A stretch of DNA of 64,000 bases, from the NCBI GenBank assembly GCA_032158125.1, contig JASKOT010000040.1:62001-126000 (forward strand), written 5' to 3'. The notes under the pieces are model-generated. The model saw only the letters and a program-made list of their open reading frames with translations. It had not been told where the DNA came from and did not search any database. Origin of the DNA: Papiliotrema nemorosa (Eukaryota; Basidiomycota; Tremellomycetes; Tremellales; Rhynchogastremaceae). Shown piece after piece: positions 23,483 through 34,785 of the stretch. How positions within the stretch are numbered: position 1 is the stretch's first letter; each line of letters starts with the position of its first letter. A program made the position numbers and the translations under genes.

Positions 23483-25268
23483 TTAGAATCCACCTTTTCC
23501 TCTGAAACCTTGGTCACCGTACTTCCACTTGTTGAAGATGGTGAAGAGGAAAGCGAGGGCCATCAAACCCGTAGTGACAGAGAAACCCTTGACGTATCGA
23601 GGCTTGTCGGAAGCGGGCCAGAAGAAGGATCCGTAAACCGAAGCCAAGTTTCCGAAACCGTTGATGATGGCAATACTGATAGCTCGTTGCTCTCGACCGT
23701 CAAACATGGTGACCATCCACGAGAGGAAGACGGGGACGGCGGTCCAGATTCCAGCTCCGCCGAAACAGATGAATGCGTATTTGACGTGGGGATCATGGAC
23801 CGTCACGCAGATGATGAATGACAAGACACCGAGGATACAGGCCGCCATGACCACATATGCCTTTTGACGCGTACGATCCGCCACCCAACCGAGAGAGAGT
23901 GAAATGACCAGGGCGACACAGTAGATTGGGACCGTCATGACTGTTCGGGTCAGTATGGTCGACTTGGGCAATCGTAAGGCATAACTCACACTGCGCTTTG
24001 CGACCCGCATAGCCCAAAGAGGTCATCAAAGTTGGGAAAAAGTAGCTTATGGTGCCAACGCACGTGAGCGAGTTATATGCCAGCATAAAGGTCCAGGTCT
24101 TGGGATCCTTGATCGCATCGAGGAACGCTCGGCGGTGCGAGATCTCCGCCGCAGCTTCCTCGGCGTGCGCGAGTCTTGTAGTGGCCAAATGCTTCTCCTT
24201 CTCCGAAAGCCAGGTAGTAGTCATGGGGTAGTCTGGCTGTCAGTGGTGCATTGAACTGGAGGTACGAGGAGACGCACTCGGCAGGACGAAGAGCGCAACA
24301 ACGGCTACGACACAGGTAGCAGATCCTTCAATGATGAACAACCTGTCGACTGAGCACATGTTCATTGATAAGCAGATGAACAAACCATTTCCAGCCACGA
24401 ACTCCAGAGAGACCTTCCATTCCCTCGATAATGACACCAGCGAGCAAACCACCGAAGGCGCCGGACATGAGCGATGCAGTGTAGAACAGGGCGATTCGTT
24501 TGGACAATTCTGCCGGTTTGTACCAGCACGACATGAGAAGCATGACCTGGGAATCAGCAGCTGCTGGCGAACAATGAGACTTTGACCCACTCCGGGGAAG
24601 AAGCCAGCCTCAATAGCGCCAAGTGCGATTCGGAAGGCAACCATACCGCCGAGATTGTGGATACCTGTAAGATGAGCGCTCGAGTCCTCGGCGACTGATT
24701 TGAAACTCACCGTGAACCGCAAGACTGACAGCGCCCCATACGAACATGAGAGCGGGTCTGGAGGATTAGCTGACAGTGATGGGAGGCAATGAAACGCAAG
24801 AGCCACATACAGGAAGATAGCCGGCTTGGATCGAGCGAGAAGCATGTTTGAGGGGACCTCGAATAGGAGATACGACTGTTGTGAGATGCCGATCTCTGCA
24901 TACCCAGAAACAGCTTGAACTTACGACGAAAAAGATGGAGAGGATCAACGAATAGTCGCTCGAAGTCAACTTGAAGTCTGCCTGCATTCCTCCGACTTTG
25001 GCGTTCTACCTCATCAACACTCGTGCATGGCCAGATAGATGGGACGCAACTCACACCAATGTTGGTTCGGTCAATGTAGTTGAAGATGTACATGACCCAC
25101 AAGACGGGCAAGAGATGTCGATCGATCTTTCTCACCAGCGCCTTTTCCTCTGGCGATCCTGGGACATAGTCGTCGACCACAGCAGCTTCCTTGTCGACCT
25201 TGGGGTGTTCATCTCCTTCGTAGTGTTGAACTGTCTCCTTTTCGTCTTGAATATGAGGGTGTGACATG
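23483..25268 (-). CDS. MFS permease, allantoate/nicotinate (Dal5/Tna1) type
   Basis: Twelve-helix plasma-membrane transporter of the anion:cation symporter subfamily. Start ATG at 25268 (MSHPHIQDEKETVQHYEGDE). Hallmarks: VRKIDRHLLPVLWVMYIFNY with IDRTNIGNAKVGG, the FFVSYLLFEVPSNMLL helix 2 motif, RIALGAIEAGFFPGV, the FGGLLAGVI and GWKWLFIIEG segments, LPDYPMTTTWLSEKEK before the central loop, and a WADRTRQK motif after helix 8. It ends DQGFRGKGGF. Introns sit at several places, including before SYLLFEVP. The substrate is not determined; relatives carry allantoate, ureidosuccinate, nicotinate, pantothenate or biotin precursors. Confidence 0.88.
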
Positions 25269-26285
25269 TTTGCTCGGGTGGATATGCGGGGCGTCTTGAG
25301 CCCCAATCTCACCCCATATATACCCCTCTGCATCCCCCTCCTCTCCCCCCCTGACTTTGCCAGCGGGGTAATCATTCACCGTGCGACAGGGGGCCAAGCA
25401 GTGTGTAGCACCTATTTGTGGAGCTAGCGCGGAATGATACCTCTGCTCATCCGGAGACTCGGTATCTGATCACACCGTTTATCCGGAATCTCGGCACCTG
25501 TTTCGACCGTTCACACCTGTCTCCTCAGCTGCTACCCCATCGACAGACCTCGACAGACGGCAACGCGCAACCGTCTAGAACCGTAAAGCGATCTATAGCC
25601 CTCGTCTATTTACGTTGCGTACATCTTGGCGACGCCCAATTCCCACGACCAGAGCAAGTCCGCACCCGCCATGGTCTCTTCCGCCGGACATCACTCTCGA
25701 TGTCGGGGTATCTTTGCGCGACCTATAGTTACCGACTCTGAAGGCCGGAGAGCCAATCAGAGTCTATTCAACGTCTCTTTTGATATTTGCGGGATCACGC
25801 GTTGACGGGGCTGGCGTACAGGGCCAGGCAGATCTTTCGTCTATGGACAGTGTATCAAGGGCTCAGGCCGTGGGGCGGGATCTGATGAGATCGCGAGAGG
25901 CAATTACAGTGATCGCTCTGCAGGCGGACACAAGCACAAGGAGCACCCATCCCCTTTCAATTGCCACATATAGCTGGCCGCCAGGAGCAGACTAGTCCAA
26001 GGCGATCGACCATTCTCGAAGGTGACTACCACTCGTGGAGTTTCAGATCAAATTGCTCTTGTTCTGGGGATAAGTGTTCATTGGCACAAAGGAACGATCA
26101 GAGGCAATCCTTGGGCTGGTAAGCGAGTATCCGCGTGCGGCCATACGACGGGTCTTCTCAGTCTGTCTCGAGACATATAATCCAAAGTCGGGATCGTCGA
26201 GCCACAGCCTGGCTTCTTTACTAAACACCAATCTAACCATTTCACTAGACTGCCAATCTGCGAGCAGAGAAAAGTGTCTTGAGCC
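25269..26285. promoter_or_regulatory. 1-kb divergent region MFS permease / orphan
   Basis: Largest head-to-head gap in this part of the window. A pyrimidine-rich block with CCATATATACCCC lies at about 25311-25326 near the permease start, and a GATAAG is at about 26068. No frame with splice support was seen. Confidence 0.35.
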
Positions 26286-27104
26286 ATGCCATGGAGCAGT
26301 ATAATCGATCCTCGACCAACCTTGAAGCTGTTCAGCCGGCCTTTGTCGTCCAAATCTACCGCCTTATTATACCGAAGCACTCAAGAGGAAGTGGAGATCC
26401 ATGTCCCCAATCTCTATACCTCGCTGGGAGAGCATGACCCTTGCGTTTACCTTCGCATCGCTCACGATCCCTCGTCTCAGTCCGGTGGATTTCTGCTCAC
26501 ACCTGATGACGAATTCATCACACTGCCCAAAGCCGATTTGAGCCTATTGGCGTCGTACGTGACCTCTTACAAGAAGTTTTGGGAAGCCAACAAGGATGTC
26601 AAAGATACCAACCATCTAAGGCGACGATGGGCCGATACAATATGGAGTTTGGTCAACGACCATGTTGATCCGAAAACCGGGGAGAAGCCGTACAGCGTGG
26701 TCAGAGGGAGTTTTAGCCATATAGGCGAGCCTGTGAATCTCGAGACCTTGGAGGGTCAAACTCCAAGCTGGAACCGACTGTATGTGTGGCATCAGATCAC
26801 CCGTACTTCGGCAACTTCGGGACCACCTGAACCTGGTATGATCCCCATCAAGCCGGCTGAAGACCAAAATGATACAGAAAAGTCGTTCATGTGGTGGGTG
26901 AAATTGGAGGGCTTCTCGGGAACGCACTGAACGAGAGAGAGTGACAGTCCAGGTAATCGAAAGACGTCCTGGCTGATTTTGTGTGATAGGATAGCATTCG
27001 ACAAGGATGCATATGATGTCGAGCAGATTGTGTTCGTTGACTCGAATCAACCGCGACCACCTTGTCAAACGTACCCAATATGTCGAAGAAACGCCCAACG
27101 GTGA
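26286..27104 (+). CDS. Orphan protein, two exons
   Basis: Exon 26286-26893 joins 26990-27104 in frame, giving about 240 residues. I do not recognise a family. The N-terminus MPWSSIIDPRPTLKLFSRP may be a weak mitochondrial signal. The body looks like a folded globular domain: DPCVYLRIAHDPSSQSGGFL, YVTSYKKFWEANKDVKD and RRRWADTIWSLVNDHVDP. The second exon adds FMW|IAFDKDAYDVEQIVFVDS. Without splicing the frame would stop at 26930; the spliced version is preferred because of the GTGGGT donor, a GCTGAT branch-like motif and a clean TAG acceptor. Tandem with the next gene, only 126 bp away. Confidence 0.6.
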
Positions 27105-27230
27105 AGAGAATAAAATATCATGACGTCAGCTTTTGGGGAGATCTACGCGATCGACGGAAATCTCTACAACTGCGACACACTCATAGTCACTCCCATCGCC
27201 AGCAGCATACATTCCACAAGCTTCAACAGT

Positions 27231-28846
27231 ATGCAAGTAGGCTCTCTGACTCGAAAGATGGCATCTGCGACATCGGCCACGGCAGGCTCGGGCTCGACGA
27301 CGAAGCCGCGTAAAATTGTCCTGGTCGGCACGGGATTCCTAGGTGAGTTTATGTCGCAATTCAGACGGCGTGTTTGCAAGACACATGCTATCTGCTGGTT
27401 CATGATCGCTCAGAGGTGGTAGAGATGGAGCTGATCTCCCTCCAGCCTCATACATCGTCAGAAGCTTGGTAGCTGACCCGCGTAACCGAGTTCAACTGGT
27501 CTCCAGGCATCCAGAAAAGCGTGAGTCCCTTAGGTCCACCTATCCAGGAATCGGATTGAGGAAGCTCCAGTAGCTAATACCTTAGTGCATCAGAAAGTCT
27601 CAAGCTTAGGCTCTCAAATCCTTCCTCCAAAGTCGTTCGACCTGACCTCGTCCGACCTTTCGCCATTACAAGAAGCTCTCAAAGATGCCGATGCGGTCGT
27701 CTCGATGGTCGGGTTGTTAGTAGCGGACGAGAAGAAGATGGTGGAGGTACAGCAATATGGAGCTGAGAAGGTCTCGAGAGTTGCCAAGGAGCAGGGTGTG
27801 GGGAGGGCAGTGTTGATCAGTGCTATTGGGGCTGATCCGGGAGGAGTCACGCCTTAGTGAGTAGCTTTGAAGTTTGCTGGTGTTCCTCCCCCAACTGGCT
27901 ATCTGTTCTCTAACTAGAGTCCATCGAGCTAATACACAGTCAACGGACGAAAGCGGCAGCGGAAGCAGAGTTCCTCAAGACACACCCAGAGTCCACCGTC
28001 ATCCGTCCGTCCATCGTCTTTGGTCCCGGCGACTCCTTTTTCACGGTCAGCTGATAAAGATCTGAACCTTTCTCGAGCTAAATCCCGCAGAGGTTCGCGA
28101 CACTGGCCAAATATCTGCCTTTCTTACCGGTCTTCGGTGGAGGAGTGGTACGATTCCAGTGGGCTCCAGACCTAGCTTTGAAAGAAGCAAGCTAAACGAC
28201 AGACCGGTGTATGCGGGAGATGTCGCTAGAGCTGTGGAGATTTGTTGTCGAGACGACCCGAAAGTGGTGCAGCAAGTCGGTGGGAAGATTATCGAGGCGG
28301 GCGGTCCGGATGGTACGCTAGCATATTGGTCGCATGATGCCCGGACAAGCTGACGAAGAGTGTTCAACTACAAGGAAATCATGCAGCTCGTCTTGAGGTA
28401 TTCGGGATTACAGGGAAGGAGATTGATATTATCCCTGCCTTATTGGGTGGGGATGATACAGGGTTTCTTCCTGGAAAAGCTACCAGAGAGCATCTTCACC
28501 GTCACTCGAGATCAGGTAAGCAACTATTCACCTCCCATTCCAGAACGTGTCGTTGAGAAGTCAGATCAAACAGCTGAGGAACGACAACGTCGTCGCGGTC
28601 TCTCCTCATTCCCCATTGAACAGCCTCGACTTTGAACAGCTGTTGTCAACTTTCCCTTCTAGCCTGCCCTCTTCAGCAGCGCCAGGTACAGCCTGCCTGA
28701 CTAGTGTGCACAAGAGCTTGCCTACTTATCTGGGGAATAAGAGCAATGCACCGCAAAGCGGGAAAAGGACGCATGGGAGGAGTTTGGAAGAATCTCTCGA
28801 GGAAGTCAAGCGGATGAGCAACCAAGCGTCGAAGAAGGATCAATAG
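27231..28846 (+). CDS. Coq11/NDUFA9-like atypical SDR, mitochondrial
   Basis: NAD(P)-binding Rossmann protein of the complex I 40-kDa/Coq11 group. After MASATSATAGSG the fold starts KIVLVGTGFLG|ASYIVRSLV, with a GxGxxG-like glycine pattern. Then come VQLVSRHPEK, ALKDADAVVSMVGLLVADEK, RAVLISAIGAD and YQRTKAAAEAEFLK (YxxxK), followed by STVIRPSIVFGPGDSFF and RFATLAKYLPFLPVFGGG, and PVYAGDVARAVEICC. The C-terminal SVHKSLPTYLGN resembles the PTYL motif of bacterial and Coq11-like members. Two in-frame ATGs, 27231 and 27258, could start it. Yeast Coq11 is tied to coenzyme Q synthesis; Coq11 versus NDUFA9 role is not settled here. Five or more introns of about 44-70 nt. Confidence 0.8.
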
Positions 28847-29169
28847 GCCTTCTTTTCTGGCATAGAAGAAGTATGCAGTATTCGGCTCGAGCTCATCCCA
28901 CTGCAAAAGCATGACCGAAAGATGGCACAGATGCATCAAGAAATTCGAGACTCTCTATCATCGTCATATCATTCACACGCAAGATCCTCTCCTTTGATTT
29001 GGACGACATGATTGGCACACCTCTCACTCAGAGCTCGTCATGCTCGTGCACTTGAGCCAGTTGTCGTTGATACGACTTTAGTCGCTCGGTTATTCTATCC
29101 TCAAGAGTGAGCTCGGTCGCCTGAGCGCTGGCTGAGTCAGCCTCCGCCAATGACCGGGGCTATCATCGC
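28847..29169. other. Convergent intergenic gap, no gene seen
   Basis: About 320 bp between the stop of the SDR gene and the stop of the membrane/coiled-coil orphan. No signature was recognised. Confidence 0.45.
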
Positions 29170-30452
29170 TCACTGGACTTTATCGCTGAGCTTTCTGTAT
29201 GTTGTTAGCAAGATTTATTATTGTGAGTGGGAATATTCGTACCTCATCTCTTCTATGACCCACTTTTCTCGTCTGGCCACTTCAATCTCCCTCTCTTCGA
29301 CCTCCCGCTCCCTCTCTCTTGCTCTTCGCTTGATGTCTTCTCGTCTTTCTCTCTCTTCTCGCTTGTACGCCTCATCGTGATCACCTCCCCCGTTGACGTA
29401 TGGCGATAGAGTGTGCGGAGGGACTTCGACCAGGGCAGTAGAAGCAGGGCAACTAGGACAAGGCGTAGCTTTCAGTCGGGTAATCTCGTCGAGTAGCTGA
29501 TGTCGGAGTAACAAGGCGTGATTGAGGGCATACCATAACGCTTTGTCTTCTACTCATCAGCCCGCCCATAGCTGTGGCACTCATGACGGGGACTATGCCT
29601 ACCTGTCTCACCCTCGCCGACTCGAAGGACCCATACTTCCCTCTCATCTTTCTCACTCTTGCTCTTGACTACGCTCGCACCTTGACCCAGTTCTTCGACA
29701 GACCACCATCTCCCGCCGTCTATCTGTCCCGTAACACCGCGAATGAGGCCTGAATGGGTATTCCAGAACTTGAGAGCGGGGACCAGTCGGAGATGATTAT
29801 CTGCCAGGACCGCACTGCCAGAAGGAGATAGACTTGGATCAGGAGAGATGTATTGCCCAAGAGGTGGAGGAAGAAAGACGGAAAGCTGGGAGAGAAGGTT
29901 GACTCTTTCTTGTAAAAATTTCTCCAGGTTCTGGACAATCAGTAAGGAGTCTCATTGCCTCGTGTCGGCATCGCGATTATGACTCCATAGACTCACTCGA
30001 AGGGCCTTGTGTCGGCCTGTCAACGTCGGAAGTGCCCCTTTAGGCACTTCAAGGACCAAGGCCAAGATGCTCAATGCGAAACAAACCCACAAAAGGGGAT
30101 GTGGTCTTGCGATCTTCCATGGGCCTAGCTTGATCTTGCTTTCGATAGACTCCCTGGGCTGCATAGAGGTTGTGGGAATATTCTGCATGGGCGTAGGAGG
30201 TCGATGGTTCGGTTGCTGTGGGAAAGGGTTGACGTAGATGTTGGGCAGATGAATGGGGATGGGACCTTGATGAGGTGGACCAATGTTCGGTTGAGGGCGA
30301 ATGTGGATGCCTCGAGTGCTATCATGCCCATCATCTTGGACCGTGGTAGGGATGGGCCGACGCTCGTTGATATCGCGAGGGGTATGATGCTGTGGGGGTC
30401 GACCAACAGGAGGAGGGGTAGCTGTGAGTTTGGCTCGATATTGCTCGTCCAT
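29170..30452 (-). CDS. Single-pass membrane protein with coiled coil, orphan
   Basis: Predicted type II membrane protein of unknown family. The N-terminal part (MDEQYRAKLTATPPPVGRPP) is Pro/His-rich and disordered. One membrane helix follows (HPLLWVCFALSILALVLEVP), then a helical NLEKFLQERVNLLSQLSVFL. A conserved-looking globular part reads GGRWWSVEELGQGASVV and EDKALWYALNHALLLRHQLL. The C-terminus is a strong Arg/Glu coiled coil ending KWVIEEMR|KLSDKVQ. An in-frame upstream ATG at 30542, also in fair context, would add about 30 residues with a hydrophobic run (SFLLALLF), so the start is uncertain. Confidence 0.65.
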
Positions 30453-30682
30453 GTTGCCAGGAAAAAGTAGTGCAAGCAAAAAAGACGAGAGAGTTGAGAG
30501 ATTGATACACTGTGGTGATGAGAGGTAGTCAGGGAGCCGCATGTTTGCATCGTGTCTTGAAAGGATCGTTTCCGTCAAACGTCAGGGTGAGCACCTCCGA
30601 TCACATCACCCCGGTCATCTTACAACGATGCATCTGATTTCCCCAGGGTTGCCAAGCTTGCCTTTTTATGGGCCATTCTGAT

Positions 30683-31230
30683 TTATGCAACAGGAGCGGC
30701 AACGGGAGCTTGGACATTGGGCTGAATCATGAGTTTGGGCAAGTTGAGCGCAAAGACACCCATCAGTGCCAGACTGCCGTCAGCACGCTCGTATGTATTT
30801 CATTCCATTGCAGTTGCTCACCCGAGACCCATCAATGGACTTTGAGCATCTTTAGCTCGTCGGATCTGAACATCAGCCTGGATCTAGCGCAGAACATCGT
30901 GGATTTACAGGTTGATCCCGGATAAACGAAATGACAGCAAACAGGAGACAACCCCACGAAATCCTTCACCCGTCAGCGGGCTCCCGCACGATGGACCAGA
31001 TGATAGACATACATTGGGTTTTTGAGGAACATTCCAGCTGTTGAACCCATCATTGCTGTTTGACCGAACCAATCCTTCTGCTCTTCCCATTCTGGCGATT
31101 GTGGGAGGTGGTAAGGGTATAGTCTATCGTCAGTTCCGCTTCAAGTGACATATCCGGTATGTGCCATCTGCTACTCTCACTTTTCAGACTTTGGCTCTGA
31201 CTTGTCGTAGACTGGGGCTGAGATGGACAT
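30683..31230 (-). CDS. Asterix-like PAT-complex subunit (UPF0139)
   Basis: Small ER membrane protein of about 115 residues, assembled from four exons. The start is MSISAPVYDKSEPKSEK, then YPYHLPQSPEWEEQKDWFGQ, TAMMGSTAGMFLKNPM and the first helix ISWGCLLFAVISFIRDQP. The end is DAQSPLMGLGSLALMGVFAL with NLPKLMIQP. The order (short polar N-terminus, a Met/Gly-rich helix, a K-x-P followed by an aromatic helix ending in a short charged loop, then a last helix) matches human WDR83OS/Asterix, which with CCDC47 chaperones membrane-protein insertion. The match is by pattern over a short protein, so it is good but not certain. It shares a 257-bp divergent promoter with HOM2. Confidence 0.7.
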
Positions 31231-31487
31231 GGTGGGAATATGGAATGAGATGAACCGAGTGAGATGCTGGCCTTCTGGTGCTCTTCGACATGTTCTTTCC
31301 GGAAGAGGATCGAATGGCCGGTCCGATGGTTGATTACGTAAACATTTTACCGTATACCCCACTCCGAGTCGATCTTTGGAAAAGTCAGTATATTCTGACC
31401 GTATATTCCATCTTCGACGATAAAAACAGCCTTTACTAGGGCCAACTTCATTCACTACACTTACACTCGTTGAAAACCACATCAATC
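31231..31487. promoter_or_regulatory. Divergent promoter Asterix-like / HOM2 with bZIP palindrome
   Basis: Contains the perfect palindrome TTACGTAA at 31334-31341, a bZIP-type site, and two copies of GTATATTC near 31387 and 31402. The palindrome lies about 150 bp before the HOM2 start. A link to amino-acid control is inference; no canonical TGACTCA Gcn4 site was seen. Confidence 0.45.
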
Positions 31488-32628
31488 ATGTCATCTCGAG
31501 AACAGATCAAGGTCGGTATACTCGGAGCCACAGGAACGGTCGGGCAACGATTTATCCAACTTTTGTCTACCCACCCTTACTTTGTGATCCATGCCCTTGG
31601 AGCGTCTTCCCGATCGGCCGGACAGCCTTACTCCAAGGTCACAAGGTGGAAGTCGAACACTCCCATCCCGGAGAAGATCAAAGATATGATCGTTCAGGAA
31701 TGTAAACCTGACGCACCGGGATTCGCAGACTGTGGAGTCGTCTTTTCGGGTTTAGACCACGACGTTGCCGGTGATATCGGTGAGTCACAAAGCGAGGTAA
31801 GGGTCTGAGCTGAAGGAAGAATTTGCGTTCCGAGCTGCGGAATTGATAGTCTATTCGAACGCCAAAAACTATCGAAGAGACCCCGTCGTTCCCCTCATTG
31901 TCCCCCTTGTCAACCCTCACCATCTCCCCGTCGTCAAACATCAACAGACCACCCTCTCACCACCTACAAAAAAGGGACACATCGTGTGTAACGCCAACTG
32001 TTCCACAACGGGTCTTGTCGTCCCTCTCGCCGCGCTGGAAAAGGCTTTCGGACCTATAAAAACGGTCCTGGTCACTACCCTCCAAGCCATCTCGGGATCT
32101 GGATACCCCGGAGTCCCCAGTCTGGACATCATCGACAATGTCGTTCCGTACATTGGATCAGAAGAGGAGAAGATTGAATGGGAAACCGCGAAAATTCTCG
32201 GTGGAATCAATTCTGACCAACAAGGATTCGACTATCACGCAGAGAATCCAATGAAGATTTCCGCTACTTGCACTCGAGTCCCCGTCATTGATGGTCACAC
32301 GGAATGTGTGTCTGTCGGATTCGTTCGACAACCCCCGCCATCCATCGAAGAGGTCAAAGAGGCTTTCCGGGCTTTCCGATGTGAGGCACAAGATCTCAAT
32401 GTCCCCTCGGCACCCAAACAGGCCATCATTGTGCATGAAGCCCCGGACCGACCTCAACCTCGTTTGGACAGGGATTTGGAGAATGGGGCAGCGGTCTCTG
32501 TGGGTCGAGTGAGAGAATGTGGAGTGCTGGATGTCAAGTTTGTCTGTTTGAGCGATAATGTCAGATTGGGAGCCGCTACCAGTTCCATCATGAATGCCGA
32601 GATTGCCGTGGAGAAGGGGTACATATAG
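31488..32628 (+). CDS. HOM2: Aspartate-semialdehyde dehydrogenase
   Basis: Reduces aspartyl phosphate to aspartate semialdehyde on the way to threonine, methionine and isoleucine. Exons 31488-31779 and 31820-32628 give 366 residues, the size of yeast Hom2. The NADP fold begins IKVGILGATGTVGQRFIQLL. The active-site cysteine sits in VCNANCSTTGLVVPL. The dimer/catalytic domain shows TLQAISGSGYPGVPSLDII, INSDQQGFDYHA, ISATCTRVPVIDGHTECVSV (with catalytic His) and the end LGAATSSIMNAEIAVEKGYI. Assignment is firm; it lacks animal counterparts, as known for the family. Confidence 0.97.
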
Positions 32629-32878
32629 GCAAGTCTCTAGCTGTCATGCATTGATCATTCTCTCTTGATTCTATTGATAGTTGTCCTATCCACAATGTAG
32701 ATCCGAATACATGGATTGAGGCAGAACTGCCATGTGAGCGGGATCAATAAATAATAGTGACGAAGTTGAACCGAGACATGCGACGACGACGACAAACCAC
32801 AAATATCAACCAACGATCGTTGTCGACGTCCCCCATCTCCCCTTGGCCAGTGTCACTCCAGTGATACTCCTCGGCGAT

Positions 32879-34055
32879 ATGGCAGCGTACCATGCACCTC
32901 TGACTCCGCCTTCACCACCCTCCGTAGCAGCGCAAGAATGGCGGTAAGTCATCTCTCGACTCCTTGGCAATCCCTTCCCTTCCCGCTCGTCTGGTCACCT
33001 CCCACCGATCTAATGGGAATAGTGCGACGGCTACTGATGATAGATATGAAATGAGAAGAGAAGCTCAAGAGATTGTACCTGGGTTGTATCTTGGTCCGTT
33101 TCAATCATCCACCAACCTGGCCAGGATGCACAGTCTGGGAGTAACGCATGTGTGAGTTGATCCAACAAATCACTCTCTGCTGGGCGGCTCGTCGTTTCTA
33201 CCACCCCATACCTCACAATTCACAATTCGGGTGTAGACTACTGTTCTCGAGGCGTCGCTCGTCCTGTTCCTGTTCGGAAGCTGATCCTCAGCCTGTGTAT
33301 AAGAGATAAGAAGGAAGCGGCGTTCATATTTCCTCGATATCCTACAGAATTCGTCTACCACATTTGTGACATCTCAGACAACGTGGTAAGTCGATCTTGG
33401 CCTTTCATCAGTGTCTCGACAAGACTGTCACATGGCAACGTCCGCTGAATGTCAGGACCAGAATATAATATCCATCTTCCCGGAATGCAGAGATTTCATC
33501 GAGACTGCTTTGAAATCTGGAGGAGTCGTCCTGGCACACTGTAATGGTATGTGTCCAGAAACACACTCTGCAATTTACGCGTCCTGCGCCTTTGATGACT
33601 GACATCAACTCTAGGAGGTATTGCAACCGCACCAGCGATCGTGATTGGGTACCTCATGTGGAAGTACAGCTGGGATTACGAATATACCCTCTCTTTTGTC
33701 CAGAGTAAGAGGTATTGCGTTAGTCCTTCAAGCGTGAGCTCTACTTCTCTCTTCTTCTGTCGTTGGATAGTACACTGATGGGTAGTTCACATGGCAGTTG
33801 AAAGAGTATGAACCGATCTATCTCGCCGAGAAGATGTTGGCGTCGGAAGGAAGGGGGAATATCAAGAGGAATAAAAGGCAGATGGACGACGAGTAAGTCA
33901 TATATGCATATTTTGCTTGGGGGATGAGAACTGATCCATTTAGTAGCGACGATGAGGAAGAGTATAGGAGCAGGATACCTTTACCGCCAGTTCAGGGGTT
34001 ACCGCCGGGTGTGTCCATCAACGGAGGTCTCGGGATGAACATGGATATGACTTAG
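32879..34055 (+). CDS. STYX-like pseudophosphatase
   Basis: Dual-specificity-phosphatase fold, catalytically compromised. Spliced segments follow STYX closely: YEMRREAQEIVPGLYLGPFQ, HSLGVTHV|LCIRDKKEA, YHICDISDN, IISIFPECRDFIETALKSGG, VVLAHCNG|GIATAPAIVI, GYLMWKYSWDYEYTLSFVQS, KRYCVSPSS and LKEYEPIYLAEKML. In the CX5R loop the Cys is present (33540-33542) but the Arg position is Thr (C-N-G-G-I-A-T), so phosphate binding should fail. In animal STYX the Cys is Gly instead. STYX proteins bind phosphorylated targets such as ERK or F-box proteins; such a scaffold role is inferred. An acidic tail ends GLGMNMDMT. Six or so introns. Confidence 0.85.
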
Positions 34056-34785
34056 GCAGCATGGAAGCATGGGAGTGGATGAGGTCAGGGAGTACGGCTG
34101 GCAGAGGAACCGGAGCTGGGAAGACAGGGTCAGAGGGGAGTGATAATTTGCGAAACGACAGAACGATTTGACGAGACGACCATAACGATCTATCTTTCAA
34201 AACAGCATGGAACGGCGACCACACCGCCGCCACCACCACCTCCCACGAGGTACACAATACATGACCGACCACGGTCTCATTCAGTCGCACGGTGTACAGT
34301 TTAGTGGACTTGACAGGCCATAAAGAAATCTCTATAGACATGTTGTGGCACCGATGTGAATCGAGCTACCGGCAGTCGTAGAAACAGCATATCCAGTGAC
34401 GGTTGAAAGTTTACCAATCGAGATGGGTACATGGACAACATCCGGCCTCAACATACACTCGACAAAGTCAGAATCAACCTTGAGCATAATATCATCGTGA
34501 TGCATTGGCATACAATGAGAAGATGTCTGGTCATCGCGGGTCCACCGAGGACCGCTGATCTTCTCGCTGAGAGGGAAAAACGAGACTCTAGCTCCCAAAT
34601 AGATAGAGAAATATGCCCGGGTTATCGATCGAGCTATGTATGTCCAGATGCCGGTGGCTCAAAGTCACATCGTGTATTGCCTGTTGTGTCTGCAAAAGCC
34701 CAAATGATTCGTCTTCATCCTCCTCGAGTATATTCCCGCCCCTGATTGGCATCCATTGTGGATGCCAATCGTAGCCCAAATACGC
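34056..34785. other. Convergent intergenic gap, no gene seen
   Basis: 730 bp between two stops. It holds only short unsupported frames. An inverted repeat GGCATCCA...TGGATGCC near 34749-34768 could fold into a hairpin at the 3' end of the orphan gene. Confidence 0.45.
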
